From Fimenecus sp045543095 (GTDB taxonomy: Bacteria > Bacillota > Clostridia > Oscillospirales > Acutalibacteraceae), in the NCBI GenBank assembly GCA_045543095.1, contig JAZQMC010000004.1:1-53976 (forward strand): a stretch of 53,976 nt of DNA. The letters run 5' to 3'. The notes beneath the pieces are model-generated. The model was not told where the DNA came from and did not search any database. It saw only the letters and a program-made list of their open reading frames with translations. This document shows positions 1-8,521 of the stretch, piece after piece. Numbering within the stretch: the first letter of the stretch is position 1; each line of letters begins with the position of its first letter. Made by a program: the position numbers and the translations under genes.

Positions 1-1
1 C

Positions 2-79
2 GAGTTCACTCGTTACGAACAGGCTCCGCAGAATATCGTTGAAAAAGTTATTGCAGAAGCAAAGGTTGACGAAGAATAA
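2..79 (+). CDS. C-terminal fragment of a CDS, possibly an EF-G-like translation GTPase
   Basis: Only the last 25 codons are in the window. The reading frame starts at base 2 and ends at TAA 77-79. The visible tail contains FTRYEQAPQNIVEKVIAEAK. A Phe-x-x-Tyr-x-x-x-Pro stretch followed by a short amphipathic helix resembles the end of EF-G and EF-G-like proteins, which is the only basis for the guess. A rho-independent terminator follows 8 bp after the stop, so this is a true gene end. The family assignment is weak; that it is coding is likely. Confidence 0.4.
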   Translation, partial: EFTRYEQAPQNIVEKVIAEAKVDEE

Positions 80-86
80 ACATAAC

Positions 87-115
87 AAAAAGTCGGTCGA
101 AAGACCGACTTTTTT
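87..115 (+). terminator. Rho-independent terminator after the first partial gene
   Basis: An 8-bp perfect stem (AGTCGGTC 91-98, GACCGACT 103-110) with a GAAA tetraloop is followed by a run of T. It ends plus-strand transcription from the truncated upstream gene. Confidence 0.9.
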
Positions 116-188
116 AATGCTGAATGCTAAATGCGGAATTATGGTCTGCAATACAGAATTTATATTTGTGTACACAAATGACATAAAA

Positions 189-226
189 ACACCACAGATT
201 GAATTAATCTGTGGTGTAGTTTTTTT
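189..226 (-). terminator. Terminator of the HtrA operon
   Basis: A 12-bp perfect inverted repeat (189-200 and 206-217) has a T run on both sides. On the minus strand it follows directly after the HtrA stop codon. The flanking T tracts allow it to act in both directions between the convergent genes. Confidence 0.85.
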
Positions 227-1619
227 ATTCACCGAACGGGAATGGGAAGGGATTACTGTTGCTTTCTTCTTGCTTTGGTGCTTGTGAAGTGCTTGAATCC
301 TCAACAAGTTTTACAGTTACATCAAATTCTGAGATGTTATAATTACTGTCAATTCGGCAGATTGTGAGTGTCAGTTCATCGCCCACCTTGCCGTTTTCAA
401 TAATGTCAAGCAGTACATCATCATTATCCATATCCTTACCGTTTACAGCGATAATCATATCGCCCGACTTAACACCCTTGTTTGCCAAATCGCTGCCAAT
501 CATAATTTCTTCAATGATAATTGAATTTGACGGCAAATTATGAGTTTTTACAATGATTGAATGAGTCTGGCTGTAAGTTGCGGCATAGTATGTGATGCCA
601 AGTACGGGGCGGTTTGTAACTTTACCGTGTGCTATGAGCTCGTCAACAATTTCTTTAACAGTTGCTGATGGAACAGCAAAGCCCATACCCTCATAGTCTT
701 CTGCTGCAATTTTTGATGAGTTGATACCAACCACCTGACCATATTCGTTCACAAGTGCACCGCCCGAATTACCGGGGTTGATAGGTGCAGTGTGCTGAAC
801 ACAGGAAACCTCATAACCAACAGGACTGTCAACAGGTCTGCCGATTGCAGAAACCATACCGTTTGTGAATGAACCGAAGAACTGTGTTCCGCCGGGGTTA
901 CCGATTGCATAAACATAATCACCAACGCCGAGTGTGTCAGAATCTGCAAATTCTGCTGCTTTAAGTCCTGTAGCAGAAACGCGGATAAGACCAATGTCTG
1001 TTTTTACATCTAAACCTACAACGACCGCGTCATACTGTGTGCCGTCTTCAGTCTGCACTAAAATTTTTGGGTTTGCAACATCAATAACATGTGCACAAGT
1101 GATAATGTAAGTGGCATTGCCGTCAGCATTTTCACCCATAACAATTCCCGTACCCTCTGAATAAACGGTTTGCTGATTACTTGTATAAACAAGAACGCCT
1201 ACCGAACTCTCATATACCTTGTTATAAATTTGCTTGGGTGTGAGTGCACCTTCTTTGTTTTCTGTGCTATCATTCTCATTTTTAGTTGGGGTATCGGTAA
1301 TCTGCATTTGAGTATTGTCTTTATCTTTTGGAACTTCTTCTGAAAATCCGTCAAAAATAAAGCCTGCAAGAAATACTCCCACTGCCGCAAGGAATACGGC
1401 ACAGATAATCACAATTGCAACAACAAGACCTTTTTTCTTGCCCTTTGATTCTTTTTTAGGTGCTTCGGGCTTGGGTGGTTGACCATAACTGCCGTAAGTT
1501 GCATATTGATTATAAACAGGCGGTGTTACCGGTGGCGTGAACGGTTGCTGATAAGGTGGTGGTGTTGCACCTGCCTGATTTTCTTTATTATTTACATTGT
1601 TATCAAAGTTTTCATTCAT
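225..1619 (-). CDS. htrA: HtrA/DegP-type membrane-anchored serine protease
   Basis: A trypsin-like envelope quality-control protease of 464 residues. Residues 1-62 are a Pro/Gln-rich cytoplasmic tail ending in a Lys cluster. Residues 64-89 form one transmembrane helix, and 90-125 an acidic linker. The protease domain carries the full triad: His177 in ITCAHVID, Asp208 in TDIGLI and Ser285 in NPGNSGG. A single PDZ domain spans about 340-445. The C terminus is Ser/Pro-rich. It is the last gene of the two-component block, 17 bp after the histidine kinase. In Bacillus, an HtrA paralogue occupies the same position in the walRK operon. Extracytoplasmic orientation is inferred from the Lys-rich stretch before the helix. 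Confidence 0.93.
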   Translation of the reverse strand: MNENFDNNVNNKENQAGATPPPYQQPFTPPVTPPVYNQYATYGSYGQPPKPEAPKKESKGKKKGLVVAIVIICAVFLAAVGVFLAGFIFDGFSEEVPKDKDNTQMQITDTPTKNENDSTENKEGALTPKQIYNKVYESSVGVLVYTSNQQTVYSEGTGIVMGENADGNATYIITCAHVIDVANPKILVQTEDGTQYDAVVVGLDVKTDIGLIRVSATGLKAAEFADSDTLGVGDYVYAIGNPGGTQFFGSFTNGMVSAIGRPVDSPVGYEVSCVQHTAPINPGNSGGALVNEYGQVVGINSSKIAAEDYEGMGFAVPSATVKEIVDELIAHGKVTNRPVLGITYYAATYSQTHSIIVKTHNLPSNSIIIEEIMIGSDLANKGVKSGDMIIAVNGKDMDNDDVLLDIIENGKVGDELTLTICRIDSNYNISEFDVTVKLVEDSSTSQAPKQEESNSNPFPFPFGE

Positions 1620-1636
1620 AATAGGAACCCTCCGTA

Positions 1637-3184
1637 TTATTTCTTTGCTTTTTCTTTTTCGGGAGTGGGTAACATAACAGTAAATCTTGTAAACTGACCT
1701 TCAACACTTTCTGCGAAGATTTCTCCCTTGTGCATTTCAACAATGGTCTTGCACAAATAAAGTCCAAGTCCCGCACTCTTTACATCATAGCTTCTTGATT
1801 TATCCACTTTATAGAAGCGTTCAAAAATTTTGCCGATTTCTTCAGAGGATATTCCGTCACCCGTATTTTGAACGGCAAAGCAGATTTTGCCCTCTGCATT
1901 TTCACCTGCGAAAAGTGAAATAGTGCCACCTTTCTGTGTGAATTTAACCGCATTATCAACAAGGTTATAAAAAACCTGATAAAGCATATCGCGGTCGGCA
2001 AAAACATTCACAATTCCCATTTCTTCAAAGCCCTCAACAGTGATTTCTTTCTTCTCAATTTCCTGTTCAAAGGTAAGTGTACAGTCAATCATCATTGAAG
2101 TTAAATCAAATTCTTGGGGCTTGAGTTCAAGCTCACCCGCTTCAATCTTTGAAAGATTGAGCATTGAGGTTACAAGTCGTGAAAGACGTTTTACCTCATC
2201 TGATACGGTTTTGAGATATTCCTCGTGTCGCTCGGGCGGGATTGTACCGTCAAGCATACCGTCAATAAATCCGCCGATTGTGGTCATAGGGGTTTTTAAT
2301 TCGTGGGACACATTTGCAACAAAACTTCGCCTTGAGGATTCAAGCACCGAAAGTGCTGATGCCATCTGATTGAATGAGGTGCAAAGCTCTGCCATTTCGT
2401 CGTGACCGTTAACCGTAATTCGCTTACTGAAATCCCCCTGTGCATAAGCCTTTGTGGCATTTGACATCTGCCTTAACGGATTTGTAATCTTTGCGGTCAT
2501 TGCATAAGCCGCTAAAAAGGTAAGTGCCGCCGCAAAAACTGCAGACCACAGATAAATCCTCGTAATATTATGCGAATATCCACGCAAAGAACTTTCAACA
2601 GGTGCAGAAGCAAAAATAATGCCGACACAAGTGTCACCTACTTTTACAGGCATACCCGCAAAAAATGTTTTTTCATTAAAAACTCCGTCAATTTTGCCGT
2701 TGCTGAAATAAACATCTTTTTCTGCAAGTTCAATTATTTCATCGGGGATATGATAACCGCCGTGAATAATACAATCTTTACTGTCAACAGAATAATTATA
2801 GGTAAAATCCTCTTTGCAAAGCATCACATCGCCCGCCGTGTTACAGAAGAAAATATCTGCATCAATAGCATTAGAAGATACGCCTAAATTATTGCATATA
2901 AGAATAAGTGCACTGTTAAGCTCTTCCTGTGTAGTACAGCTTGCGAGTATGCGTTCACTGTATTCTGCATTGAGTGTTACATTTTCAATGAGCAATTCCT
3001 CTTTCTGATGTGTCCAATGGTTTGTCAGAAACACAACAAGTGCCGAGGTAAGCACAAGATAGCTTACAAGTATAAGCGAGGTGGTAACTATAAGATAACG
3101 TGCGAAAACAGGTAAATGCTTTAAAAAGTTTTCGGCTCGCTTATAATTCTTTTTAATAAAATTATTTTTTGCCATGAGTTTCAA
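1637..3184 (-). CDS. Membrane sensor histidine kinase (HAMP-HisKA-HATPase), WalK-like by context
   Basis: Class I sensor kinase paired with the upstream OmpR-type regulator. TM1 is about residues 28-53, followed by an extracytoplasmic sensor loop 54-207, TM2 208-230 and HAMP to about 283. HisKA carries the phospho-acceptor His294 in VSHELKTPM. The ATPase domain has an N-box near Asn407-Asn411 and G-boxes at 440-475. There is no PAS domain between HAMP and HisKA, unlike typical WalK. The gene overlaps the regulator's 3' end. The chosen TTG start at 3184 has AGG 8 nt upstream; an in-frame ATG at 3175 would lie 17 nt from it. The neighbouring walJ, rlmH and htrA homologues suggest a WalK-type cell-wall role, but generic PhoR-like function is also possible. 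Confidence 0.9.
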   Translation of the reverse strand: MKLMAKNNFIKKNYKRAENFLKHLPVFARYLIVTTSLILVSYLVLTSALVVFLTNHWTHQKEELLIENVTLNAEYSERILASCTTQEELNSALILICNNLGVSSNAIDADIFFCNTAGDVMLCKEDFTYNYSVDSKDCIIHGGYHIPDEIIELAEKDVYFSNGKIDGVFNEKTFFAGMPVKVGDTCVGIIFASAPVESSLRGYSHNITRIYLWSAVFAAALTFLAAYAMTAKITNPLRQMSNATKAYAQGDFSKRITVNGHDEMAELCTSFNQMASALSVLESSRRSFVANVSHELKTPMTTIGGFIDGMLDGTIPPERHEEYLKTVSDEVKRLSRLVTSMLNLSKIEAGELELKPQEFDLTSMMIDCTLTFEQEIEKKEITVEGFEEMGIVNVFADRDMLYQVFYNLVDNAVKFTQKGGTISLFAGENAEGKICFAVQNTGDGISSEEIGKIFERFYKVDKSRSYDVKSAGLGLYLCKTIVEMHKGEIFAESVEGQFTRFTVMLPTPEKEKAKK

Positions 3185-3857
3185 ACTTGTATCCTACACT
3201 CCAGATTGTGCGAAGCTCCCATTCGGGTGAAACACCCTTGAGCTTATCGCGGAGTCTTTTAATGTGCACGTCTACTGTACGGCTGTCACCGTAATAATCA
3301 AAGCCCCATACCTCATCAAGTAATTGGTCACGTGTAAAAACACGGTCGGGATTGCTTGCAAGGTGATAAATAAGTTCCAATTCTTTTGGCGGAGTGTCAA
3401 CTGCCACACCGTCAACCTTCATTTCATAATTTGAAAGATTGATTGTAAGCTTATCGTAGCGAACCTCTTTTATATCTCCACTCTTAACTGCAGAGGTGCG
3501 ACGAAGCACGGCCTTTATTCTTGCCACAATTTCTTTTGTATCAAAGGGCTTTGTAACATAATCGTCCGCACCAAGTTCAAGACCTAAAACCTTATCAAAG
3601 GTTTCATCCTTAGCCGTAACCATAATAATCGGTGTTTCGCTGGTTTTGCGAATTTCACGGCAAACCTGCCAACCGTCAAGCTGGGGTAACATAATATCAA
3701 GCAACACAAGGTCAGGGTTTTCTGAATTAAAAGTATTAACCGCATCAATGCCGTTGTGTGCCATTGTTACGGCATAGCCTTCTTTTTCAAGATACATACG
3801 AAGCAAATCGCAAATATTTTTATCATCATCAACTACAAGAATTTTTTCTTTTTGCAT
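3162..3857 (-). CDS. OmpR/PhoB-family response regulator, WalR-like by context
   Basis: A 231-residue DNA-binding response regulator. The receiver domain (1-120) has the acidic pocket Asp10-Asp12, phospho-acceptor Asp54 in LLDIMLP, and Lys103 in VTKPF. The winged-helix DNA-binding domain runs from about 133 to 228 and includes the PKELELI segment. A strong ribosome binding site (GAGGAGG) lies 8 nt before the ATG. It is translationally coupled to the kinase gene. A 109-bp AT-rich gap separates it from rlmH and probably holds a promoter, but I could not choose one with confidence. Synteny suggests WalR; sequence alone does not separate WalR from PhoP or ResD types. Confidence 0.93.
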   Translation of the reverse strand: MQKEKILVVDDDKNICDLLRMYLEKEGYAVTMAHNGIDAVNTFNSENPDLVLLDIMLPQLDGWQVCREIRKTSETPIIMVTAKDETFDKVLGLELGADDYVTKPFDTKEIVARIKAVLRRTSAVKSGDIKEVRYDKLTINLSNYEMKVDGVAVDTPPKELELIYHLASNPDRVFTRDQLLDEVWGFDYYGDSRTVDVHIKRLRDKLKGVSPEWELRTIWSVGYKFETHGKK

Positions 3858-3966
3858 TTAAACAACCTCCTCGTTTGTGTGTATAAAATATTTTATGGAT
3901 AAATAATACATTTTATTTTTTAACAAATTAAAAACAAAGTTTTGTAAAATTATAAATATTTTCTAA

Positions 3967-4449
3967 TTATTTATGGTATTTTGCATTGTTACTGATTGAA
4001 AACGCTCTGTAAATCTGTTCCGTCAGCATTATTCTTGCCAGTTTGTGGGGAAAGGTCATCTTTGACATTGAAAATTTGAAGTCCGATATTTTTTTAATTT
4101 CATTTGAAAGCCCGAACGAACTGCCGATTATAAAAGTGATATTACTTTTACCGCAAAGTGCAATATCCTCTATCTTTGCAGATAGTTCTTCCGACGACAA
4201 CTGCTTGCCCTCAATGCACATTGAAAAAACATAGGAGTTTTTGGGGATTTTTGCCGTTATCATCTGTGTTTCTTTCGAGAGTGCATTATCAATTTCGGTC
4301 TGTGACGGATTATCAGAAAGTTTAACGGGTTCTAATTCTGTAATAGTAATTCTGCAATATGCTGAAAGTCTTTTTTCATATTCATTTGCAAACTCTTTCA
4401 TATATTTTTCTTTTAGTTTGCCAAGAACAATCAAATTCACATTTATCAT
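3967..4449 (-). CDS. rlmH: 23S rRNA (pseudouridine1915-N3)-methyltransferase RlmH
   Basis: SPOUT-class methyltransferase acting on helix 69 pseudouridine 1915 of assembled ribosomes, at 160 residues a typical family length. The knotted SAM-binding C terminus is clear: FIIGSSFGLSNEIKK at about 107-120 and a conserved FPHKLARIMLTEQIYRAF stretch near the end. The ATG overlaps the stop of the upstream metallo-hydrolase in an ATGA junction, so the two are translationally coupled. rlmH next to a YycJ-type gene and HtrA matches the end of the Bacillus walRK locus. Confidence 0.95.
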   Translation of the reverse strand: MINVNLIVLGKLKEKYMKEFANEYEKRLSAYCRITITELEPVKLSDNPSQTEIDNALSKETQMITAKIPKNSYVFSMCIEGKQLSSEELSAKIEDIALCGKSNITFIIGSSFGLSNEIKKISDFKFSMSKMTFPHKLARIMLTEQIYRAFSISNNAKYHK

Positions 4450-5237
4450 AAAATCAACGCCTTTTCATCCCACACGGGCTTTGCCACACGGATAAAATAA
4501 TCGTCGCCCTCGGTCGCCCCCGCCATTTCGAGTGCTGAAACACTTGTTTGATAAGCAAGGTGTGGCATATTGTTTTCTCGGCTTAAATGCCCCAAGAAAA
4601 ATCTTGTTGTACCGCTTTTTATAAGCTTCACAAGAGTTTCCGCACAAACATCATTTGAAAGATGTCCTTTAACGCCTAAAATTCGGCGTTTTAGCATATA
4701 TGGATAACCGCCGCATTGAAGCATATTCACATCGTGATTTGATTCAAGCATAACAAGGTCACAACCTGTAATAGCGTTCAGAACTTCATCGGTCATAATG
4801 CCCAAATCGGTTGCAACTGCGATTTTTCTGCCGTTTGCCATTTCTATTGTGTATCCGCAGGGTTCAATCGTATCGTGCGAAATTGCAAAGGGTTTTATGT
4901 GCATACAACCAATATCTGCACCCTCGGGTGTGATTATTGAACATTCTGCCACATTGTCGAGAGCATCGGTTTTAGTGAGAGCCTCGTATGTACCGCCCGT
5001 CATAAAAACGCGGGCTTTGTGTTTTTTTGTAAAAACTTTAAGACCTTTTATATGGTCGGAATGTTCGTGAGTGATAAAAATATTGCGGATATTGTCGCCG
5101 TCAACACCTATTCGCCACAAAGCCTCATCCATCTGCTTTGCGGTCATACCCACATCTATTAAAATACTGTCGTCACCGCCACCGATATAAACGCTGTTAC
5201 CGGTTGACGATGAAAACAAAGGACAAAATTTTGCCAT
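4446..5237 (-). CDS. walJ: Metallo-beta-lactamase-fold hydrolase, YycJ/WalJ type
   Basis: A 263-residue MBL-fold protein with the dinuclear metal motif His57-x-His59-x-Asp61-His62 in FITHEHSDH. Further metal ligands are likely in AISHD and FFLGHLSREN. YycJ/WalJ proteins of this size are cytoplasmic putative nucleases linked to the WalKR pathway and to cell wall and DNA coordination. It heads the block leading to rlmH, the two-component system and htrA. An AGGAG site lies about 9 nt before the ATG. The palindromic repeat at 5261-5342 ends 24 bp upstream of the start. Confidence 0.85.
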   Translation of the reverse strand: MAKFCPLFSSSTGNSVYIGGGDDSILIDVGMTAKQMDEALWRIGVDGDNIRNIFITHEHSDHIKGLKVFTKKHKARVFMTGGTYEALTKTDALDNVAECSIITPEGADIGCMHIKPFAISHDTIEPCGYTIEMANGRKIAVATDLGIMTDEVLNAITGCDLVMLESNHDVNMLQCGGYPYMLKRRILGVKGHLSNDVCAETLVKLIKSGTTRFFLGHLSRENNMPHLAYQTSVSALEMAGATEGDDYFIRVAKPVWDEKALIL

Positions 5238-5260
5238 AAAATATACTCCTGATTGGATTT

Positions 5261-5342
5261 GTCATTCTGAGGAACGAAGTGACGAAGAATCTCTGTTATT
5301 ATGTTGCATTGAAAGAGATTCTTCGCTTACGCTCAGAATGAC
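5261..5342. repeat. Dispersed palindromic repeat, copy 1
   Basis: An imperfect inverted repeat framed by GTCATTCTGAG and CTCAGAATGAC. The inner arms carry GAAGAATCTC and GAGATTCTTC. This copy has the longest central spacer of the six. It lies between murA and the walJ-like gene. Confidence 0.85.
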
Positions 5343-5360
5343 CTTGTTTTTGTTTGTATT

Positions 5361-5386
5361 AAAAAAGGACGGTTTTAAAACCGTCC
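5361..5386 (-). terminator. Terminator of murA
   Basis: A perfect 20-bp palindrome (GGACGGTTTTAAAACCGTCC, 5367-5386) is followed on the minus strand by a T6 run. It lies 14 bp after the murA stop. Confidence 0.85.
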
Positions 5387-5399
5387 CTAATCTTAAAGG

Positions 5400-6692
5400 T
5401 TAGCCTACGCTTAATACGGTTTTTTCATCATCGGGAACTGTCACAAGCTCGATATCCGCACCAAGACTGCGTAATTTTTCAATAATATTATCATAACCGC
5501 GTTGAATGTGATGAATTTCTTCAATTTCGGTTGTGCCCTTTGCAACAAGACCTGCGATTACCATTGCCGCACCGGCTCTTAAGTCATCTGCCTTAACGGG
5601 AGCACCGTGAAGCCCCTCAACACCTTCAACAAAAGCGGATTTGCCGTCAACTTTAATATTTGCACCCATACGAAGAAGCTGGTCGATGTAACGGAATCGG
5701 TTATCCCAAACACTCTCGCTCACCATACTGTTGCCCCTCGCGATTGAGAGAAGAACGGTTATCTGCGGTTGCATATCTGTCGGGAAGCCGGGGTGAGGCA
5801 TTGTTTTGATACTGCAATGATTAGGACGGCAATCCGAGAAAATTCTTACAGAATCATCATATTCCTCAACCACAACACCGCATTCAAGAAGCTTTGCCGA
5901 AATTGATTCAAGGTGCTTTGGAATAACATTTTTAATGAGCACATCGCCCCTTGTAGCTGCAGCGGCTACCATATATGTTCCCGCTTCAATTTGGTCAGGG
6001 ATAATTGTATATTCACAGCCGTGAAGCTTGTCCACCCCGCGAATTTTAATAACATCAGTACCTGCACCGCGAACATCTGCACCCATAGAGTTTAAGAAGT
6101 TTGCAAGGTCAACAATGTGGGGTTCTTTTGCCGCGTTTTCAATAACGGTAAGTCCCTTTGCCTTAACTGCGGCGAGCATAAGGTTGATTGTTGCACCAAC
6201 TGACACCACGTCAAAATAAACTGATGTGCCAAGCAATGTATCTGCTTTAACATCAACCATAGCGTTTTCTTCCATAGAAACTGTTGCACCGATTGCCTCA
6301 AAGCCCTTGATATGCTGGTCAATAGGACGAACACCGAATTGACAACCGCCGGGCATTGCAACCTTTGCGTGATTGAAACGTCCAAGAAGAACACCTATAA
6401 AGTAATAAGAAGCACGCATAAGTTTTGATAAATCGTGACCCACAACATTTGAACGGATGTGTGATGTATCAATTTCAAGTGTACTTTTATTAATCATTTT
6501 TATTTCTGCACCCAGAGAACGAAGAATTTTAATCATTGCCGAAACATCGCTGATGTTGGGAATGTTTTCGATTCTGCAAATGCCCTCTGCGAGAATGGTC
6601 GCCGGAATTATCGCAACAACGGCATTTTTAGCACCGCTTATTTCAACCTCACCGGTCAAACGGTTGCCGCCGTTTACTATGATTTTTTCCAA
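5400..6692 (-). CDS. murA: UDP-N-acetylglucosamine 1-carboxyvinyltransferase
   Basis: First committed step of peptidoglycan synthesis: transfers enolpyruvate from PEP to UDP-GlcNAc in the cytoplasm. The 430-residue length is normal. Catalytic Lys22-Asn23 lie in ISGAKNA. The loop Cys117 is in MPGGCQFGVRP, so this is a fosfomycin-sensitive type of active site. The start is TTG at 6692, supported by GAGGGGG 8 nt upstream and by alignment with the usual N terminus (EKIIVNGGNRL). It is transcribed alone, with its own terminator. Firmicutes often carry two murA paralogues; only one is visible here. Confidence 0.97.
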   Translation of the reverse strand: MEKIIVNGGNRLTGEVEISGAKNAVVAIIPATILAEGICRIENIPNISDVSAMIKILRSLGAEIKMINKSTLEIDTSHIRSNVVGHDLSKLMRASYYFIGVLLGRFNHAKVAMPGGCQFGVRPIDQHIKGFEAIGATVSMEENAMVDVKADTLLGTSVYFDVVSVGATINLMLAAVKAKGLTVIENAAKEPHIVDLANFLNSMGADVRGAGTDVIKIRGVDKLHGCEYTIIPDQIEAGTYMVAAAATRGDVLIKNVIPKHLESISAKLLECGVVVEEYDDSVRIFSDCRPNHCSIKTMPHPGFPTDMQPQITVLLSIARGNSMVSESVWDNRFRYIDQLLRMGANIKVDGKSAFVEGVEGLHGAPVKADDLRAGAAMVIAGLVAKGTTEIEEIHHIQRGYDNIIEKLRSLGADIELVTVPDDEKTVLSVG

Positions 6693-6805
6693 GGACTCTT
6701 CCCCCTCAAAATCAAATAATATAATCGAAAATTACAATATATAGTGAATAAAGGTCTGTTTTTGTCATTTTAGGCACAATTCGCCCAAAATGCTCAAACG
6801 CCTTT

Positions 6806-6837
6806 AATAGTATAACACTATTTTCTATAAATTAAAA
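6806..6837 (-). promoter_or_regulatory. Possible murA promoter with an overlapping inverted repeat
   Basis: On the minus strand TATACT (6809-6814) stands 17 bp from a weak TTTTAA (6832-6837). The -10 lies inside the inverted repeat AATAGT-ATAAC-ACTATT (6806-6822), which could be an operator. The -35 is poor, so this is tentative. Confidence 0.35.
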
Positions 6838-6907
6838 GGGGTTTTTAAGATTTTTTTAAATTTTGAAAAATTCAGTTATTATCACAAAACAAATGTTTGT
6901 AAATTGG

Positions 6908-6936
6908 TTGAATAAGAGATTTTTTTATTGTATAAT
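6908..6936 (+). promoter_or_regulatory. Sigma-A type promoter of the epimerase-to-yfbR operon
   Basis: TTGAAT (6908-6913), a 17-bp spacer and a perfect TATAAT (6931-6936). Transcription would begin near 6943 and carry the palindromic repeat at 6951-7013 in the 5' leader. Confidence 0.75.
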
Positions 6937-6950
6937 AAAAGCAGTTCGTT

Positions 6951-7013
6951 GTCATTCTGAGCGAAGCGAAGAATTTATTTGAGATTCTTCGTCGTTTCAC
7001 TCCTCAGAATGAC
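6951..7013. repeat. Dispersed palindromic repeat, copy 2
   Basis: Same family as 5261-5342 but in the opposite orientation: the short GAGCGAAGCGAAGAAT arm comes first. It lies between the promoter TATAAT and the ribosome binding site of the next gene, so it would fold in the mRNA leader. Confidence 0.85.
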
Positions 7014-7034
7014 ACAAAATTAGTTGGTGAATTT

Positions 7035-7883
7035 ATGTTACATTATATTGAAAACAATTTTTTAAAAATAGCCGTTGACACTCACGGTGCAGAACTGTCT
7101 TCAATTTTCAATAAAACGGAAAATAAAGAAATGCTCTGGCAGGGTGACCCTGAATTCTGGGGCAGAAGAAGTCCTGTGCTTTTCCCTCTTGTCGGCAAAT
7201 ACAAAAACGGCAAAACTACATATAACGGAAAAGAGTACGCTCTCGGTCAGCACGGCTTTGCAAGGGATAGCGAGTTTACACTCATTGAAGAAACTGAAAA
7301 TAAACTCTCTTTTGAGTTAATAAGCAACGAAGAAACCCTTGCAAAATATCCTTTCAAATTCCGTCTTATTTGTTCATTCCTGCTTAAAAATGATACAATT
7401 GTTGTTGGTTGGAAAGTGGAAAACACAGACGATAAAACAATTCATTTTTCAATAGGTGCACACCCTGCTTTTTACTGTGAAAAGAGTAAAACGGTGCTTA
7501 CAATGAATGGCGAAAACATTAAATACAGTCTTGTAAATTCCAACGGGCTTTATACACCGCGGAAATATGATGTTGAGTCGAGTTTTGTGCTTCACGATTC
7601 TATTTTTGATAACGATGCACTCATCATTGAAAATAGTGGTGTAAACGAAATTTCACTTGTTGATGATGTCAAATATATAACGGTAAAATTTGACGCACCG
7701 CTTTTCGGCATCTGGTCACCAACAAAGAAAAATGCACCTTTTGTCTGCATTGAACCTTGGTATGGCAGATGTGATGCAGAGGATTTTAACTGTGACATTA
7801 CAGAAAGAGAGTGGAGCAATTCACTCGATGTTGGCGAAACTTGGTACAAGGAGTATGAAATAATAATCCATGAGTATTTATAA
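7035..7883 (+). CDS. Aldose 1-epimerase family protein (galactose mutarotase fold, LacX-like)
   Basis: A 282-residue beta-sandwich sugar mutarotase-like protein, presumably cytoplasmic as no signal peptide is seen. Family hallmarks are a histidine in GQHGFARDSEF (about residue 75), a second in SIGAHPAFYC, and the acidic CIEPWYGRCD near residue 245, corresponding to the general base region. The substrate is unknown; LacX-like members act on hexoses or hexose phosphates. It is the first gene after the promoter at 6908. A GGTGA ribosome binding site follows the repeat. The stop overlaps the start of the next gene by 14 bp. Confidence 0.9.
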   Translation: MLHYIENNFLKIAVDTHGAELSSIFNKTENKEMLWQGDPEFWGRRSPVLFPLVGKYKNGKTTYNGKEYALGQHGFARDSEFTLIEETENKLSFELISNEETLAKYPFKFRLICSFLLKNDTIVVGWKVENTDDKTIHFSIGAHPAFYCEKSKTVLTMNGENIKYSLVNSNGLYTPRKYDVESSFVLHDSIFDNDALIIENSGVNEISLVDDVKYITVKFDAPLFGIWSPTKKNAPFVCIEPWYGRCDAEDFNCDITEREWSNSLDVGETWYKEYEIIIHEYL

Positions 7884-8517
7884 ATACATTTTATTCGATT
7901 TTGACGGTACATTGACCGATTCATCAGAGGGAATTTTCAAAAGCCTTACCTACGCTTTTGAAAGCTATGACCACGGCACTCCACCCGACGATTTGCTTAA
8001 AAAATTCATCGGCCCACCACTCTATCACAGCTTTACTGTGTTTTGTGGTTTTGACGATAAACACGCTTGGGAAATGACGGACAAATACCGTGAGAGATAC
8101 CGAAAAATCGGTTATCTTGAAAGTAAGCTTTATGTTGGAGTTGCCGAAACACTTAAATTACTCAAAGAGCAGGGCTATATCCTTGCAACTGCATCTTCAA
8201 AGCCTTTGCATTTTGTTGACAGCATCTGCGAAAATCTTGATATAAAGAAATATTTCGATTTTCTTGGTGGTACAGAGTTTGACAACACAAGCGAAAGCAA
8301 GGCAACAGTTATCGAAAATGCTATGAAAAACATTGGTGCTGCTCTTGAAAACACCCTTATGGTTGGTGACACCAAATTTGATATTGAGGGTGCACACGCA
8401 GTTGGTATTCCTTGTGTTGCAGTAACTTATGGTTTCGGTATTCCGGAAGATTTTAAAGAATACAATGCCGAATATATTGTTGATACAGCAGAAGAAATTT
8501 TAGATATAGTGAAGTGA
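7870..8517 (+). CDS. HAD-superfamily phosphatase, phosphoglycolate phosphatase-like
   Basis: A 215-residue Mg-dependent HAD hydrolase. Motif I is FDFDGTLTDS with nucleophile Asp10 and Asp12. Motif II is the Thr/Ser of ATASSKP. Motif III is a Lys near ESKA. Motif IV is MVGDTKFDIEGA. A helical C1 cap lies between motifs I and II. This matches the Gph/PpaX group, but substrates cannot be read from sequence. The gene overlaps the epimerase gene by 14 bp, and rarA starts 4 bp after it. A sugar-phosphate or glycolate-phosphate clean-up role is inferred. Confidence 0.88.
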   Translation: MSIYKYILFDFDGTLTDSSEGIFKSLTYAFESYDHGTPPDDLLKKFIGPPLYHSFTVFCGFDDKHAWEMTDKYRERYRKIGYLESKLYVGVAETLKLLKEQGYILATASSKPLHFVDSICENLDIKKYFDFLGGTEFDNTSESKATVIENAMKNIGAALENTLMVGDTKFDIEGAHAVGIPCVAVTYGFGIPEDFKEYNAEYIVDTAEEILDIVK

Positions 8518-8521
8518 GATT

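Noticed and set aside
2040..2887. Plus-strand frames of about 105-109 codons inside the histidine kinase gene
   Set aside because: They are antisense to a clear kinase with all motifs; composition is Ser/Arg/Ile-rich, as expected for reverse-strand shadows.
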